NCBI RefSeq assembly: GCF_001636345.1
Contig: NZ_KV440945.1
Location: 3,429,354 to 3,493,353 of the forward strand
Length of the DNA: 64,000 nt
Direction of reading: 5' to 3'
Origin: Cytobacillus gottheilii
Lineage (GTDB): Bacteria > Bacillota > Bacilli > Bacillales > Cytobacillaceae
Shown here: piece by piece, positions 44,454 to 53,682 of the stretch
Position numbering within the stretch: the stretch's first letter is position 1
Layout: every line of letters starts with the position of its first letter
Program-made: the position numbers and the translations under genes
Notes under the pieces: model-generated
Database searches by the model: none
Told to the model about the DNA's origin: nothing
The model's input: the letters and a program-made list of their open reading frames with translations, nothing else

Positions 44454-45643
44454 CTGCAGCTAAAAAGAAAGTAATTGGAGTCGCCGCAATTACAGGAGCC
44501 GCACTGCTGGGAGATTCCATGCTGATCATCGCGCTGCCTGTCTACTGGCAGGAGTTTGGACTAACCTCCCTATGGCAAATTGGTCTCTTGCTTTCAATCA
44601 ACCGATTTATTCGCCTGCCTATTAATCCATTAGTGGGATTGTTTTATCAAAGGTTTGAGCTTCGAACAGGTGTATTGCTTGCATTGCTGATTGCTGTTGG
44701 CACCACGGCAGGTTATGGATTTTTCAATGAGTTTTGGCTGCTGTTCCTCATGCGGTTGTTATGGGGAGTGGCCTGGTCCCTTCTGCGCCTTGGCGGATTC
44801 CTGACTGTCGCAGAGGCTGCAACAGAAGATAATACAGGCAATCTGGTCGGCTTATACAACGGTCTTTGGGGAATCGGCGGACTTGTTGGCATGCTCGGCG
44901 GAGGTTTACTTGTTGATCAAACTTCTATTTTGTTTGTGACTTCCTTATTTGCTGCTATAGGTCTTGTTATGGTGCCGGCAGTATTTATTCTGATTCCACT
45001 TTCTAAAGTTGAACAAGAGGAACCTGCGCAAGTGAAGGCATCAAAAAACTGGCTTACCGTTGATAGCGGAATTATTTTAGTGACGGGTGCGATGGTTGGT
45101 TTCATTATATTTGGGCTTTTTGCCTCTACCCTCAGTACATCTATTGAAGCGCATTATGACATTGAGTGGAATGCTGCTGGATTGACGGTTGGGGCGGCTA
45201 CGCTGGCAGGCATTATCCAAGCCTTGCGCTGGGGCTGGGACCCTTTTATCGCTCCTAAAATTGGCAAGAGGATTGATTCAAGCAAAACACCGGTATTATT
45301 CATTATTGTTCCAGCACTTATTGGAGCTGTTTTGCTTTTCGGCTTAGGCTTTGTGCAGAATATTGTGCCACTGCTTCTGCTGCTGTTATTATTTCAGTTC
45401 TTTTCCACAGTTTTTGTGACAACCGCTGACACCTTAGCCGTAAAAACTGCCAGTCAAACACATAAAGTAAAAGTCATGACCGCCTACACCATTGTTGTTG
45501 ACGTTGGAGCGGCACTTGGACCGCTAATTGCTTTTATGCTATTGGGTACATATGAGCTTGCCTACGTGTATTATTTGGCAGGATTGATGTTTATGATGTT
45601 GGGGATTGGGTGGGTTTGGAAGCAGTTGAAGCAGTCACAGTGA
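44438..45643 (+). CDS. MFS transporter
   Basis: 401 residues, 12 predicted membrane helices; MFS motifs RLPINPLVGLFYQRFELR in the loop 2-3 region and a typical long middle loop (residues ~190-205). Substrate unknown; the family includes drug and sugar exporters. Start at ATG 44438, alternative 44450, both overlapping the previous gene. Its last codons and stop lie inside a 93-bp repeat (45631-45722). Probably an operon with the pyrophosphatase. Confidence 0.87.
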   Translation: MAKTMTAAKKKVIGVAAITGAALLGDSMLIIALPVYWQEFGLTSLWQIGLLLSINRFIRLPINPLVGLFYQRFELRTGVLLALLIAVGTTAGYGFFNEFWLLFLMRLLWGVAWSLLRLGGFLTVAEAATEDNTGNLVGLYNGLWGIGGLVGMLGGGLLVDQTSILFVTSLFAAIGLVMVPAVFILIPLSKVEQEEPAQVKASKNWLTVDSGIILVTGAMVGFIIFGLFASTLSTSIEAHYDIEWNAAGLTVGAATLAGIIQALRWGWDPFIAPKIGKRIDSSKTPVLFIIVPALIGAVLLFGLGFVQNIVPLLLLLLLFQFFSTVFVTTADTLAVKTASQTHKVKVMTAYTIVVDVGAALGPLIAFMLLGTYELAYVYYLAGLMFMMLGIGWVWKQLKQSQ

Positions 45644-45722
45644 CGCCCGGAAGTTGCTCGAATTTTATCGGCACAAATACGCCTCTTGGCAGTGAAAAGA
45701 AATCTCTCCTGCCAGGAGGCGT
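45631..45722 (+). repeat. 93-bp repeat copy A (with terminator-like hairpin)
   Basis: GCAGTCACAGTGACGCCC, then GCTCGAATTTTATCGGCAC, and the hairpin ACGCCTCTTGGCAG ... CTGCCAGGAGGCGT. The same order of blocks recurs at 46316-46408. The first 13 bases provide the last codons and stop of the MFS gene. The hairpin may terminate transcription from both sides. Confidence 0.85.
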
Positions 45723-45738
45723 GTTGTTTTCATTATTG

Positions 45739-46242
45739 CTATTCAGTAAAAGGTAATAACTCAGGTTCCTGCCTTTTCCCTGTTCGAAAACCACGTTCAA
45801 TCAAATATTGAAAACCATATAATAGGAATGCCTTGTAGAAAAAGTAGAAGAAAAACTGGACATGATTGATCCGATTTAAGCGATAATATTTTATTTGTTT
45901 TGCCATATATGTTAATGGGAATGCAAAGAAAGCACTTATAGCAGCGTTGAGCAGAATAAAAGGTTTGAAATCACCATATGTTTTTTTCAATGTCCACAGA
46001 GCCAGCATAAGAAAAGGACCAATTTGATAAGGGAATTCTCCAAAGAAATACGATTTCGGTTTGTTATAGAAAACCCACCATCTCTGCTTTTTTCCATGTG
46101 CAGCATGTAGATTCTCAACTAATAAAATTAGGATAGATGCCGGCAAATACTTTTTAATACTTTCTTTGCCGAAAAGAAGTATGATGAACCATGACAATCC
46201 AATCATTCCTACATTTAAAATTACATGATTTTTCTTCTTCAT
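45739..46242 (-). CDS. Hypothetical membrane protein, 167 residues
   Basis: Four to five hydrophobic helices (for example residues 7-25, 70-88, 100-118) with basic loops; no recognised family. It is framed by two same-orientation copies of a 93-bp repeat, suggesting it was carried or duplicated as a unit. The start has a weak GGAGATC ribosome site. Confidence 0.7.
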   Translation of the reverse strand: MKKKNHVILNVGMIGLSWFIILLFGKESIKKYLPASILILLVENLHAAHGKKQRWWVFYNKPKSYFFGEFPYQIGPFLMLALWTLKKTYGDFKPFILLNAAISAFFAFPLTYMAKQIKYYRLNRINHVQFFFYFFYKAFLLYGFQYLIERGFRTGKRQEPELLPFTE

Positions 46243-46315
46243 AATGATCTCCCTAGTCCATAGCTTGATTCAATATCTTTATTAAAATAACCAGTCGCGA
46301 GGAAGATATGTATTA

Positions 46316-46408
46316 GCAGTCACTGTTACGCCCCGAAAAAAGCTCGAACTTTGTCGACGTAAATACGCCTCTTGGCAGTGATAGATCCTCTCTTTTGCCA
46401 GGAGGCGT
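46316..46408 (+). repeat. 93-bp repeat copy B (direct repeat of 45631-45722)
   Basis: GCAGTCACTGTTACGCCCC, GCTCGAACTTTGTCGACG, ACGCCTCTTGGCAG ... TTGCCAGGAGGCGT. Same orientation as copy A, about 685 bp away. The flanking 46243-46522 stretch holds no gene apart from this repeat and the promoter of the next gene. Confidence 0.85.
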
Positions 46409-46522
46409 TTTATATTGTCTAATGATTGGTGAAATAAGATGGTTCCTCTCCCTGCTTTGTTTGATTTTTAAACAATTGGTGAATAGCACTTATAAAAGTA
46501 TCAAACAAGGGAGGTTATACAT

Positions 46523-47242
46523 ATGGAAATGCTGCTTAGCTTTATTTTTGCACTAGGCTTTACCCTGATTCACTATTTTTCAAAATATATGAGGTTTATT
46601 AAAGCCATTCCAAGAAGCCGTTTTCTTTCAGCAGCCGGCGGTGTCGCTGTTGCTTATGTGTTTATTCATCTTCTGCCAGACTTAAGCAAGCATCAGCAGG
46701 TTCTTGAAGAAGCAGCAAGTCCAGGGTTATTTAAATTCCTTGAGAATCACGCTTACATTATTGCACTGCTGGGACTTGCCTTATTTTACGGACTTGAAAA
46801 AATGGTAAAAAACTCAAAATCGAGCAAAAACGAACAAACAAGCCCAGGTGTATTTTGGATTCATATCACTTCCTTTTTCTTATACAATGCACTGATTGGA
46901 TACCTATTGGTCAGAGAAGAATTCGAAAGTGTTTGGGGGATGTTCTTTTACTTTTTGGCACTGGCCGTACATTTCGTGACGAATGACCATAGTTTGCGCA
47001 AAGATCACCAGGATATCTATGACCATTATGGCCGCTGGGGATTAACGTTTGCCATTTTGATCGGCTGGACCGTCGGCGCCTTTGTAAAATTGGAAGAAGT
47101 CTATATCTCCCTCCTTACCGCATGTTTGGCTGGCGGCATTGTGCTGAATGTGCTAAAAGAAGAGCTGCCTGAAGAACGGAAAAGCAGCTTTGCTGCCTTC
47201 TTTTTAGGGGTGGTTGGGTATACAACACTGCTCTTAGTTTAA
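46523..47242 (+). CDS. Membrane protein, ZIP-like arrangement
   Basis: 239 residues, seven or so membrane helices. GGVAVAYVFIHLLPDL near residue 40 and FVTNDHSLRKDHQ near 155 have the His-containing helices seen in ZIP-type metal transporters, but similarity is weak and no metal is known. Start ATG 46523 after GGGAGG. Monocistronic. Confidence 0.72.
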   Translation: MEMLLSFIFALGFTLIHYFSKYMRFIKAIPRSRFLSAAGGVAVAYVFIHLLPDLSKHQQVLEEAASPGLFKFLENHAYIIALLGLALFYGLEKMVKNSKSSKNEQTSPGVFWIHITSFFLYNALIGYLLVREEFESVWGMFFYFLALAVHFVTNDHSLRKDHQDIYDHYGRWGLTFAILIGWTVGAFVKLEEVYISLLTACLAGGIVLNVLKEELPEERKSSFAAFFLGVVGYTTLLLV

Positions 47243-47321
47243 AAAAACTCAGCTGAAAACAAACTCTCTGCAAAGATTATATTTTTTCAATATAAGGAAA
47301 TATTATCGGTGAGGTGAATAT

Positions 47322-48320
47322 ATGGAGATGGAAAAAATGAAGCTTACCTCCTCTGAGATTGGCTCCTTGTGGGGAGAGTACATAAATGGAACAGCCACAG
47401 ATATCGTCAATAAGTATATGTACTCTATTATTGAGGACGAAGCAATTAAGGCGATTTTTCATGAAGCGATCCAAACATTTGAAAGTCAGAAGGAACAAAT
47501 TAAGACTTTTATTGAGAAAGAAGGTTTTCCTGTACCGATCGGATTTAATGAGACCGATTTCTTCCCAGGTAAACAGCGATTATTCACAGATGCATTTTGT
47601 CTAAATTATTTAAATATCATGACCTTGCACGGTTTATTAGGGCACAGCACTTCATTAGGCGTCTCTGTCAGAAAAGACTTAAGACTATTCTATGATTCAT
47701 GCGATGACGCTGCCAAAGATATGTATCACAAAACAACTGATCTCTTGCTTGAAAAAGGTCTATTTCAGCGTGATCCGTTATATTATGCCTATGACCACCC
47801 CACTTTTATTTCCAGTAAGGATTTTAAGGATGGCTTCTTTGGCAAAGGCAGAACCCTTTCAGCAATTGAAATTATCAGTATTTCTTTAAACCTCAAAAAA
47901 AGCATTATGGCCAAAACGCTCTCTATAGCGTTTAGTCAGATCGCACAAGCAAAAGAAGTGAAGAAATTTCTGCGTGACTCAGAAAAGACGGCCGATGGAC
48001 AAATCAAAACACTTGCAAAAATACTGCAAGCAGATAATCTGCCTGTTCCAAAATCATGGGAAACGGAAGTTACTCAATCGAACGATTCTCCATTTTCCGA
48101 TAAATTAATTATGTATCATACGGGATTCTTATTCCAGGCAGCGCAAAACTATCATGGTGCAGGTTTGGCATCATCGATGAGATCCGATCTAATCGCCACT
48201 TACGAAGCAACTATTTTACAGAACCTTCTAGTTACAAAAGATTGGTTTGACATTATGGTCAAAAACAAATGGCTAGAACAGCCACCCCTTGCACCGAATA
48301 GAAAAGAAATTTCGAAATAA
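47322..48320 (+). CDS. DUF3231 family protein
   Basis: 332 residues, two repeated helical halves (about 1-165 and 170-332) with the start LTSSEIGSLWGEYINGTATD typical of DUF3231. The fold resembles four-helix ferritin-like bundles. The family is common in spore-formers, function unknown. Followed by a strong terminator. Confidence 0.9.
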   Translation: MEMEKMKLTSSEIGSLWGEYINGTATDIVNKYMYSIIEDEAIKAIFHEAIQTFESQKEQIKTFIEKEGFPVPIGFNETDFFPGKQRLFTDAFCLNYLNIMTLHGLLGHSTSLGVSVRKDLRLFYDSCDDAAKDMYHKTTDLLLEKGLFQRDPLYYAYDHPTFISSKDFKDGFFGKGRTLSAIEIISISLNLKKSIMAKTLSIAFSQIAQAKEVKKFLRDSEKTADGQIKTLAKILQADNLPVPKSWETEVTQSNDSPFSDKLIMYHTGFLFQAAQNYHGAGLASSMRSDLIATYEATILQNLLVTKDWFDIMVKNKWLEQPPLAPNRKEISK

Positions 48321-48364
48321 CCCTAACTACGAGCCCTTTCTGGTAGTTAGGGTGTTTTTTTTGA
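48321..48364 (+). terminator. Intrinsic terminator after the DUF3231 gene
   Basis: CCCTAACTAC and GTAGTTAGGG pair perfectly over 10 bp, followed by TGTTTTTTTT. Confidence 0.92.
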
Positions 48365-48566
48365 CTTCACTAAAAATGTCGGTCAGCTGCCAATCTGCTT
48401 CCTCAGCTCAGAAATATATCCCATTATATTCCTCCTAAAAACTCAATGGTTATTATTTCGCTTCTTTTCAGCAAGTTCCTTTTACCAACCTCGACTTATG
48501 CATAAAAGTTTGTGTAAAGGGTAGTTTACCTCTATAGAGACTAATGTAGTGAAGGAGATGTTCAAC

Positions 48567-49049
48567 ATGTTAAAACAAGAAGAACTTGAAACGTTAAGAG
48601 AATTAATTAAAGACATCGATACAGCCATGCTGACAACGGTATCTGAAGATGGTCTTGTATCCCGTCCGATGAAAACACAGGAAGTCGAGTTTGATGGTGA
48701 CTTATGGTTTTTTACAAAAAAAGAAACAGATAAATATGAAGAAATCATGCATGACCAAGATGTGAATGTCGCTTATGCCGGAAAATCCTATGTTTCTGTC
48801 CGCGGAAGAGCTGAAATTGTTCAGGATATAAACAAGAAAAAAGAACTGTGGAACAAAGTACTTGAAAAGATTATGCAAACTTCTTACGATGACCCGAACG
48901 TTGTCTTAATTAAAGTTGAAGCCGAAGCAGCTGAATATTGGGAAACCGGCAATTTCACCAAAAAAGTGGCATTCCTATATAAACGCATGACAGGGCAAAG
49001 TTCCCGATCCACAGATACAAATGAAACGATTGAATTGAATAATAAATAA
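48567..49049 (+). CDS. General stress protein, pyridoxamine 5'-phosphate oxidase-like (YdaG-like)
   Basis: 160 residues from ATG 48567 after AAGGAG. A FMN-binding split-barrel of the YdaG/GS26 type: DIDTAMLTTVSEDGLVSRPMKTQEVEFDGDLWFFT and SVRGRAEIVQD. The B. subtilis homologue is in the sigma-B regulon; no sigma-B promoter was confirmed here. The enzyme activity of this family is unproven. Confidence 0.9.
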   Translation: MLKQEELETLRELIKDIDTAMLTTVSEDGLVSRPMKTQEVEFDGDLWFFTKKETDKYEEIMHDQDVNVAYAGKSYVSVRGRAEIVQDINKKKELWNKVLEKIMQTSYDDPNVVLIKVEAEAAEYWETGNFTKKVAFLYKRMTGQSSRSTDTNETIELNNK

Positions 49050-49055
49050 GCAGAA

Positions 49056-49095
49056 AATGGATTGTCCGATAATTGGACAATCCATTTTCTATGCA
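49056..49095. terminator. Bidirectional intrinsic terminator
   Basis: GAAAATGGATTGTCC and GGACAATCCATTTTC form a perfect 15-bp stem between the stress-protein gene and the convergent bceB-like gene. Confidence 0.92.
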
Positions 49096-49098
49096 CTA

Positions 49099-51039
49099 TT
49101 AAGGTTTCAATTTGGATGAATGCAAGATAATCCTCAGATAGTTTTTCTCTGTAAAACGAAATGTTACTCCATAAATAATGGTAAAAAGGATTACTGCAAA
49201 AAGAGCACTTCCTAACACAACCATTGTATGATCCATTGCTGCTGTGAACCCAATGATCTTCATCACAAGAGGCAATACTGCTGCTAAATGGATGACAGCT
49301 ACTGCAAGCGGAGCCAAAAACATGATAAGCGTCTGCCTGCTAATGGTTCTTTTAAGCTCTTTTTCACTCATTCCAACTTTTTTCATAATGGCAAAGCGAT
49401 GACGATCATCATACCCTTCCGAAATTTGCTTATAATAAAGCATTAAAGCTGTCTCCGCAAACAAAATGACGCTAATAAAAATACCTAGAAACAACAAACC
49501 GCCAAAACTGCCTAACACCGTTTCTTTGTAAATTGACTTTGCCTCAACATACACATTGCCAATCGTTTCAGCCTCATCAGCGATTGCATGGGAAAATTCA
49601 TTTACCTGCTTTGAATCTCCTTGTAAATTAAAATCCTGATACATCGTCAATGAGTTTTCTAAATCTGCAGCTTGCGCAAACTCACCTGTTAACGATGCAA
49701 CGACATAAATCCAGCTATCTTCTATATTGTCAGCTAAAGATGTATCAAACGGCAGCTCCTCGACCTTATCTTTCACCTTAAATGATTCATCATTTAAATT
49801 AATGCTTTGTAATTCTGCAGTTTCTTTAGATTTTAGAAGAAGTACTTCATTGGAAGCTAACGTTATTCTTTCGTTTGTTAGTGTGTTAAAATCCTCCAAG
49901 GGAAGAATACGGAAAAAATCCTCCTTCCCATCTCCTGTTAAATCCGCGGCAAACTGTCCGCCCCGATAAGAAATAAGTGATGCGATGTCAACATTAAACC
50001 TCTCTTTTTGATTATCAATAAATGATTGCAGTTGCTGCTGCTCCGCTTCATGTTCTGTTGTATTCGTTATAGACACATCGAACTGAAACGTATTATTCAC
50101 CATCGTATTAACACCAAAATATAAGGAAATTGTTGTAGTCATCACAATCATTGTTGCTGTGCTTAATATAGTAATATTTGATAAGCCAACAGCATTTTGT
50201 TTCATCCGGTAAAGCATAGTTGAAATAAGGGTAAAATAATCCTTGTTATAATAAAAGCTTTCATTTCTTTGCAGCATTTTAAGCAGCACAACGCTGAATG
50301 CAATAAAAAGCAGATACGTTGCTGCTACAACAAACACGACCGCTGTTATCATCGCATTTAAATCTAGCTTTGGATTGTTAACAGTAAATGATAATAGATA
50401 TCCGGCAATTAAAAGGATACAGCCAAGTAAAGCTAACAGATATTTTGCCTTTGGCTCCCGCTCCCCGGATTGTCCGCCTTTCATTAATTCTATGATATGA
50501 ACAGAGTGAATCTGTTTTACGTTATATAAGTAAATGATGAAGAAAATAATGATAAAGGTGCCGATCGTTTTTATAATTGCTAATATAGAAATGATGTTTG
50601 ACGCCAAGGGAGCTTTCATTGTCATAGACATAGCTAAGCCTACAACTTGGGTAAACACTAGTCCAATTATTATTCCAGCTAGGATGGTCAGCAGTGCAAT
50701 CAGAAGATTTTCCAGCCTCAATAGTTTTCTAACATGCCTTTTCTCCATTCCAAGTAAATGATAAAGCCCAAACTCCTTTTTTCTTCTCTTAAAAATAAAG
50801 CTATTCGCATATAGCAAAAAAAACAAAGAAAGGATTGTAAACAATAAGCTTCCAAATTTCATTACATCGATCGTAAAATTTCCTCCTGGAATGTTTTTCA
50901 AAGCTGTATCATTCACCAAGCTGTTCATTGTATAAAATAATGCAATGGTAACTATACAAGTAATAATATATGGCAGAAACATTAAGCGATTCTTCTTAAT
51001 GTTTGTCAGCGCTAATTTACCATATAAATTTTTATTCAT
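49099..51039 (-). CDS. BceB-type ABC transporter permease, second system
   Basis: 646 residues, ten predicted membrane helices with FtsX-like domains and a large extracellular domain at about residues 320-520, as in BceB/VraG permeases. It overlaps the ATPase gene by 4 bp. Unlike the system at 7.5-12 kb, no two-component genes are adjacent, so signalling must come from elsewhere or it may act purely in detoxification. Sequence only moderately similar to the first BceB. Confidence 0.9.
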   Translation of the reverse strand: MNKNLYGKLALTNIKKNRLMFLPYIITCIVTIALFYTMNSLVNDTALKNIPGGNFTIDVMKFGSLLFTILSLFFLLYANSFIFKRRKKEFGLYHLLGMEKRHVRKLLRLENLLIALLTILAGIIIGLVFTQVVGLAMSMTMKAPLASNIISILAIIKTIGTFIIIFFIIYLYNVKQIHSVHIIELMKGGQSGEREPKAKYLLALLGCILLIAGYLLSFTVNNPKLDLNAMITAVVFVVAATYLLFIAFSVVLLKMLQRNESFYYNKDYFTLISTMLYRMKQNAVGLSNITILSTATMIVMTTTISLYFGVNTMVNNTFQFDVSITNTTEHEAEQQQLQSFIDNQKERFNVDIASLISYRGGQFAADLTGDGKEDFFRILPLEDFNTLTNERITLASNEVLLLKSKETAELQSINLNDESFKVKDKVEELPFDTSLADNIEDSWIYVVASLTGEFAQAADLENSLTMYQDFNLQGDSKQVNEFSHAIADEAETIGNVYVEAKSIYKETVLGSFGGLLFLGIFISVILFAETALMLYYKQISEGYDDRHRFAIMKKVGMSEKELKRTISRQTLIMFLAPLAVAVIHLAAVLPLVMKIIGFTAAMDHTMVVLGSALFAVILFTIIYGVTFRFTEKNYLRIILHSSKLKP

Positions 51040-51797
51040 AGACTGGTACTCCTTCTCGTAACTGCTGCTGACTGCATATCAAATATCTGTTGGGTTATGT
51101 CTTCATTCATAGCATTTTTTTTGATTTCATTATTTATTTTTCCATCTTTAATGAACAGCACACGGCTTGCTTTACTAGCCGCATACACACTATGTGTGAC
51201 CATAATAATGGTTTGGCCTGCTTGATGAAACGCTGCAAATAAGTCCAATAGCTCCTGTGCAGAACGGGAATCAAGAGCACCGGTTGGTTCATCTGCCAGA
51301 ATCAAGCTTGGTGATGTAATTAATGCGCGAGCAACAGCTGCTCTCTGCTGCTGACCTCCAGAAACTTCGTATGGATATTTATTTAAAATATGTTCAATCT
51401 CCAATGCAGCAGCTATATCCTTAATCTTTGCATTCATCTCTTTTACACGAAGGTTAGCCATTACTAGCGGTAGGAAAATGTTATCCTTCAAGGTGAATTG
51501 ATCTAACAAATTAAAATCCTGAAACACAAATCCTAAATGCTGCCTGCGAAATGCAGCCAATTCATCATTAGGAATATGCTTATAGTTCATCCCCTCAAGA
51601 AGTACCTCCCCATCTGTCACTTCATCTAAAGAAGCTAAAATATTCAGCAGCGTTGTTTTCCCCGAACCAGACTCTCCCATAATGGCAATATATTCGCCTT
51701 TATTCACAGTGAAGCTGATATCAGAGAGTGCTTCTACCCTTGCTCCTCTGCGGGATTTATAAACCTTCTTTACATTTTGAACCTTTAAAATTCCCAT
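51036..51797 (-). CDS. BceA-type ABC transporter ATPase, second system
   Basis: 253 residues from ATG 51797 after GGAGGGATAT. Walker A GESGSGKTT, Q-loop FQDFNLLDQ, signature SGGQQQR and Walker B LILADEPTGALDS are complete. It pairs with the permease downstream. A 12-bp tandem repeat array lies about 130 bp upstream. Confidence 0.93.
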   Translation of the reverse strand: MGILKVQNVKKVYKSRRGARVEALSDISFTVNKGEYIAIMGESGSGKTTLLNILASLDEVTDGEVLLEGMNYKHIPNDELAAFRRQHLGFVFQDFNLLDQFTLKDNIFLPLVMANLRVKEMNAKIKDIAAALEIEHILNKYPYEVSGGQQQRAAVARALITSPSLILADEPTGALDSRSAQELLDLFAAFHQAGQTIIMVTHSVYAASKASRVLFIKDGKINNEIKKNAMNEDITQQIFDMQSAAVTRRSTSL

Positions 51798-51925
51798 TAC
51801 ATATCCCTCCGAATAAAAAACCTTTGTCTTAGTGCCTTTATCATACTGAAAACTATGGCAAACATTATTTGGAATACATAACAAAAATCTTCTTTTTTTC
51901 TGCTTTAAATCTTACGAAGTTCTTG

Positions 51926-52030
51926 TGGGCGTTCTTCGGGGCGTTCTTCGGGGCGTTCTTCGGGGCGTTCTTCGGGGCGTTCTTCGGGGCGTTCTTCGGG
52001 GCGTTCTTCGGGGCGTCACAGTGACGCCCC
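51926..52030. repeat. 12-bp tandem repeat array ending in a perfect palindrome
   Basis: GGGGCGTTCTTC is repeated six times without change (51938-52009), preceded by a near copy and followed by a partial unit. The last unit runs into GGGGCGTCACAGTGACGCCCC (52010-52030), a palindrome with 10-bp arms. The bases after it (GAAATTTGTCGAC) resemble the 93-bp repeats at 45.6 and 46.3 kb. The minus strand would read (NAPK)n in a short frame. Confidence 0.95.
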
Positions 52031-52085
52031 GAAATTTGTCGACTCACTGCGCCGCTTTATGTCTTCTTTTATTTTCCAATTAAGG

Positions 52086-52144
52086 TTGACACTGGATAAA
52101 AATCCCTTTACTATTATGTTAGACGATATAACGTGTAACATAAT
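52086..52144 (+). promoter_or_regulatory. Promoter and candidate PadR operator
   Basis: TTGACA (52086-52091), 17-bp spacer, TACTAT (52109-52114), then ATTATGTTA (52113-52121) and TAACATAAT (52136-52144) as perfect 9-bp inverted arms around the start point. The position predicts PadR autorepression. Confidence 0.8.
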
Positions 52145-52166
52145 AACTTTTTAAAGGATGATTGAA

Positions 52167-52487
52167 ATGGCCTATAACGGCGGACCAATGACAGAAGCGA
52201 TGTATTATGTTCTTCTGGCGTTAATGCGTCCCAATCATGGATATCAGCTCATGCATTCGATTGCAGAAGTGTCCAATGGCCGAGTAAATATGGGTCCTGG
52301 CACTCTTTACGGTGTCCTTTCAAGGATGCAAAAAGATGGACTCATTTCTTTAACGGAAGAGGATAGAAGAAGAAAAACGTATGAAATAACAGCAGAAGGA
52401 GAAAAAGCACTTCGGCTGGAGCATGACCGATTAAAAGCGATGATTGAAGATAGCAGGATTTTAGAGGGTGGTGATGAAAATGACTAA
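52167..52487 (+). CDS. PadR-family transcriptional regulator
   Basis: 106 residues from ATG 52167 after AAAGGATG; the in-frame ATG 52158 overlaps the ribosome site. Winged helix with MTEAMYYVLLALMRPNHGYQLM and GPGTLYGVLSRMQKDGLI, a PadR signature. It overlaps the DUF2812 gene by 8 bp and probably represses both from the palindrome at 52113-52144. Confidence 0.92.
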   Translation: MAYNGGPMTEAMYYVLLALMRPNHGYQLMHSIAEVSNGRVNMGPGTLYGVLSRMQKDGLISLTEEDRRRKTYEITAEGEKALRLEHDRLKAMIEDSRILEGGDEND

Positions 52488-53676
52488 AGCTGTCTACAAG
52501 CTGCGTCCCAATGACAATTGGCGAATCGGAGAACATGAAAGCTGGTTTGCAGACATGGCTGCCCATGGTTTTTTTCTTAAAAAGATGGGGATTCCTTTTG
52601 CCAAGTTTGTTAAAGGGGACCCAAAGAAAATGCGCTACCGAATTGAAGTGAATTCGGGAGACGAGATAACATCCGAACAAAAGCAAATGTATGCAGAAAA
52701 CGGCTGGGAATATGTAACGAGCTATAATTTATTTCATGTCTTTTCGTCCCCTGCAGATCTGCAGGCACCAGAACTTCATACCGATCCGGCTGAGCAGGCT
52801 TTTACAATCGAGACTCTGGATACTAAGTTAACTTTTAGCACAATCATAACGATTACTGGCATGCTTTTACTAATCGGAATGCAAGCCGCAGTTTGGTTTC
52901 TTGATGAAACACCTACTCTGGTCTTAATCGAGGGGAGCGCAGTTTTTCAAGTCATTTTTGGACTGTTTTTACTTTATTCAACATACCTTTCACTTCAAGC
53001 AGCCATATCCATTCGCAAACTGCGCAGAAACCTAATTGAAGGAAAACCGATTGACCACCATGCACCTTGGAAAAAACGATTCCAAACACAAATTATTATA
53101 GGCATACTGCTTACAATCGTAATGGGACTAATTGCAATCATTCCAATTTTTCAGCTGGCAAAAATAGATACGAAAACATTGCCGGAAAGCAGCCCCGACC
53201 TACCGTTTATCAGATTAGCAGATTTAGAGAATGACCCGGATTTTATCAGGGAAGAACCTGTCTTTTTTAATGACGATGTAGATCGTGGAAATCAATATTC
53301 TTTTAATTGGAGTCCTCTTGCCCCCCTGCAATATGAAACTTCTGAACACGGATTCATACCGGGTGAAATTCAGAAATATGGAGAAGAATATTCGTCTTCA
53401 CTTGATACAAAAGTATACCAGCTGCGCTTTCCTTCCTTGGCAGAGCCAGTAATTTCGGATTTAATACAAAGCAGAAGTTTTCAAACTGAACGAGAAGATT
53501 TTATAGAAACCTCTCATCCTGAATTGGATCTTTTGATTACTTATGATAAGCATAAAACAAAAATGGTGTTTGCGCATAAAGGAAATGCTGTTATGTATGC
53601 TTCCTATTACGGTCACACAAATATAGAAACCATAATTGAAAACACAGTTGAAAAGATCAAATTGATTTCCGAGTAG
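52480..53676 (+). CDS. DUF2812 membrane protein
   Basis: 398 residues from ATG 52480 after GAGGGTGG. Residues about 10-100 are the DUF2812 domain (WRIGEHESWFADMAAHGFFLKK...YRIEV), followed by three membrane helices (~115-230) and a C-terminal extracytoplasmic part of about 180 residues. padR-DUF2812 pairs are common in Bacillus and may respond to membrane stress. Function unknown. Confidence 0.87.
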   Translation: MTKAVYKLRPNDNWRIGEHESWFADMAAHGFFLKKMGIPFAKFVKGDPKKMRYRIEVNSGDEITSEQKQMYAENGWEYVTSYNLFHVFSSPADLQAPELHTDPAEQAFTIETLDTKLTFSTIITITGMLLLIGMQAAVWFLDETPTLVLIEGSAVFQVIFGLFLLYSTYLSLQAAISIRKLRRNLIEGKPIDHHAPWKKRFQTQIIIGILLTIVMGLIAIIPIFQLAKIDTKTLPESSPDLPFIRLADLENDPDFIREEPVFFNDDVDRGNQYSFNWSPLAPLQYETSEHGFIPGEIQKYGEEYSSSLDTKVYQLRFPSLAEPVISDLIQSRSFQTEREDFIETSHPELDLLITYDKHKTKMVFAHKGNAVMYASYYGHTNIETIIENTVEKIKLISE

Positions 53677-53682
53677 AAACGA

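Noticed and set aside
51865..52047. Short frame reading (NAPK)n through the 12-bp repeats
   Set aside because: It exists only because a 12-bp repeat is in phase with codons. No ribosome site and no hydrophobic or folding features.
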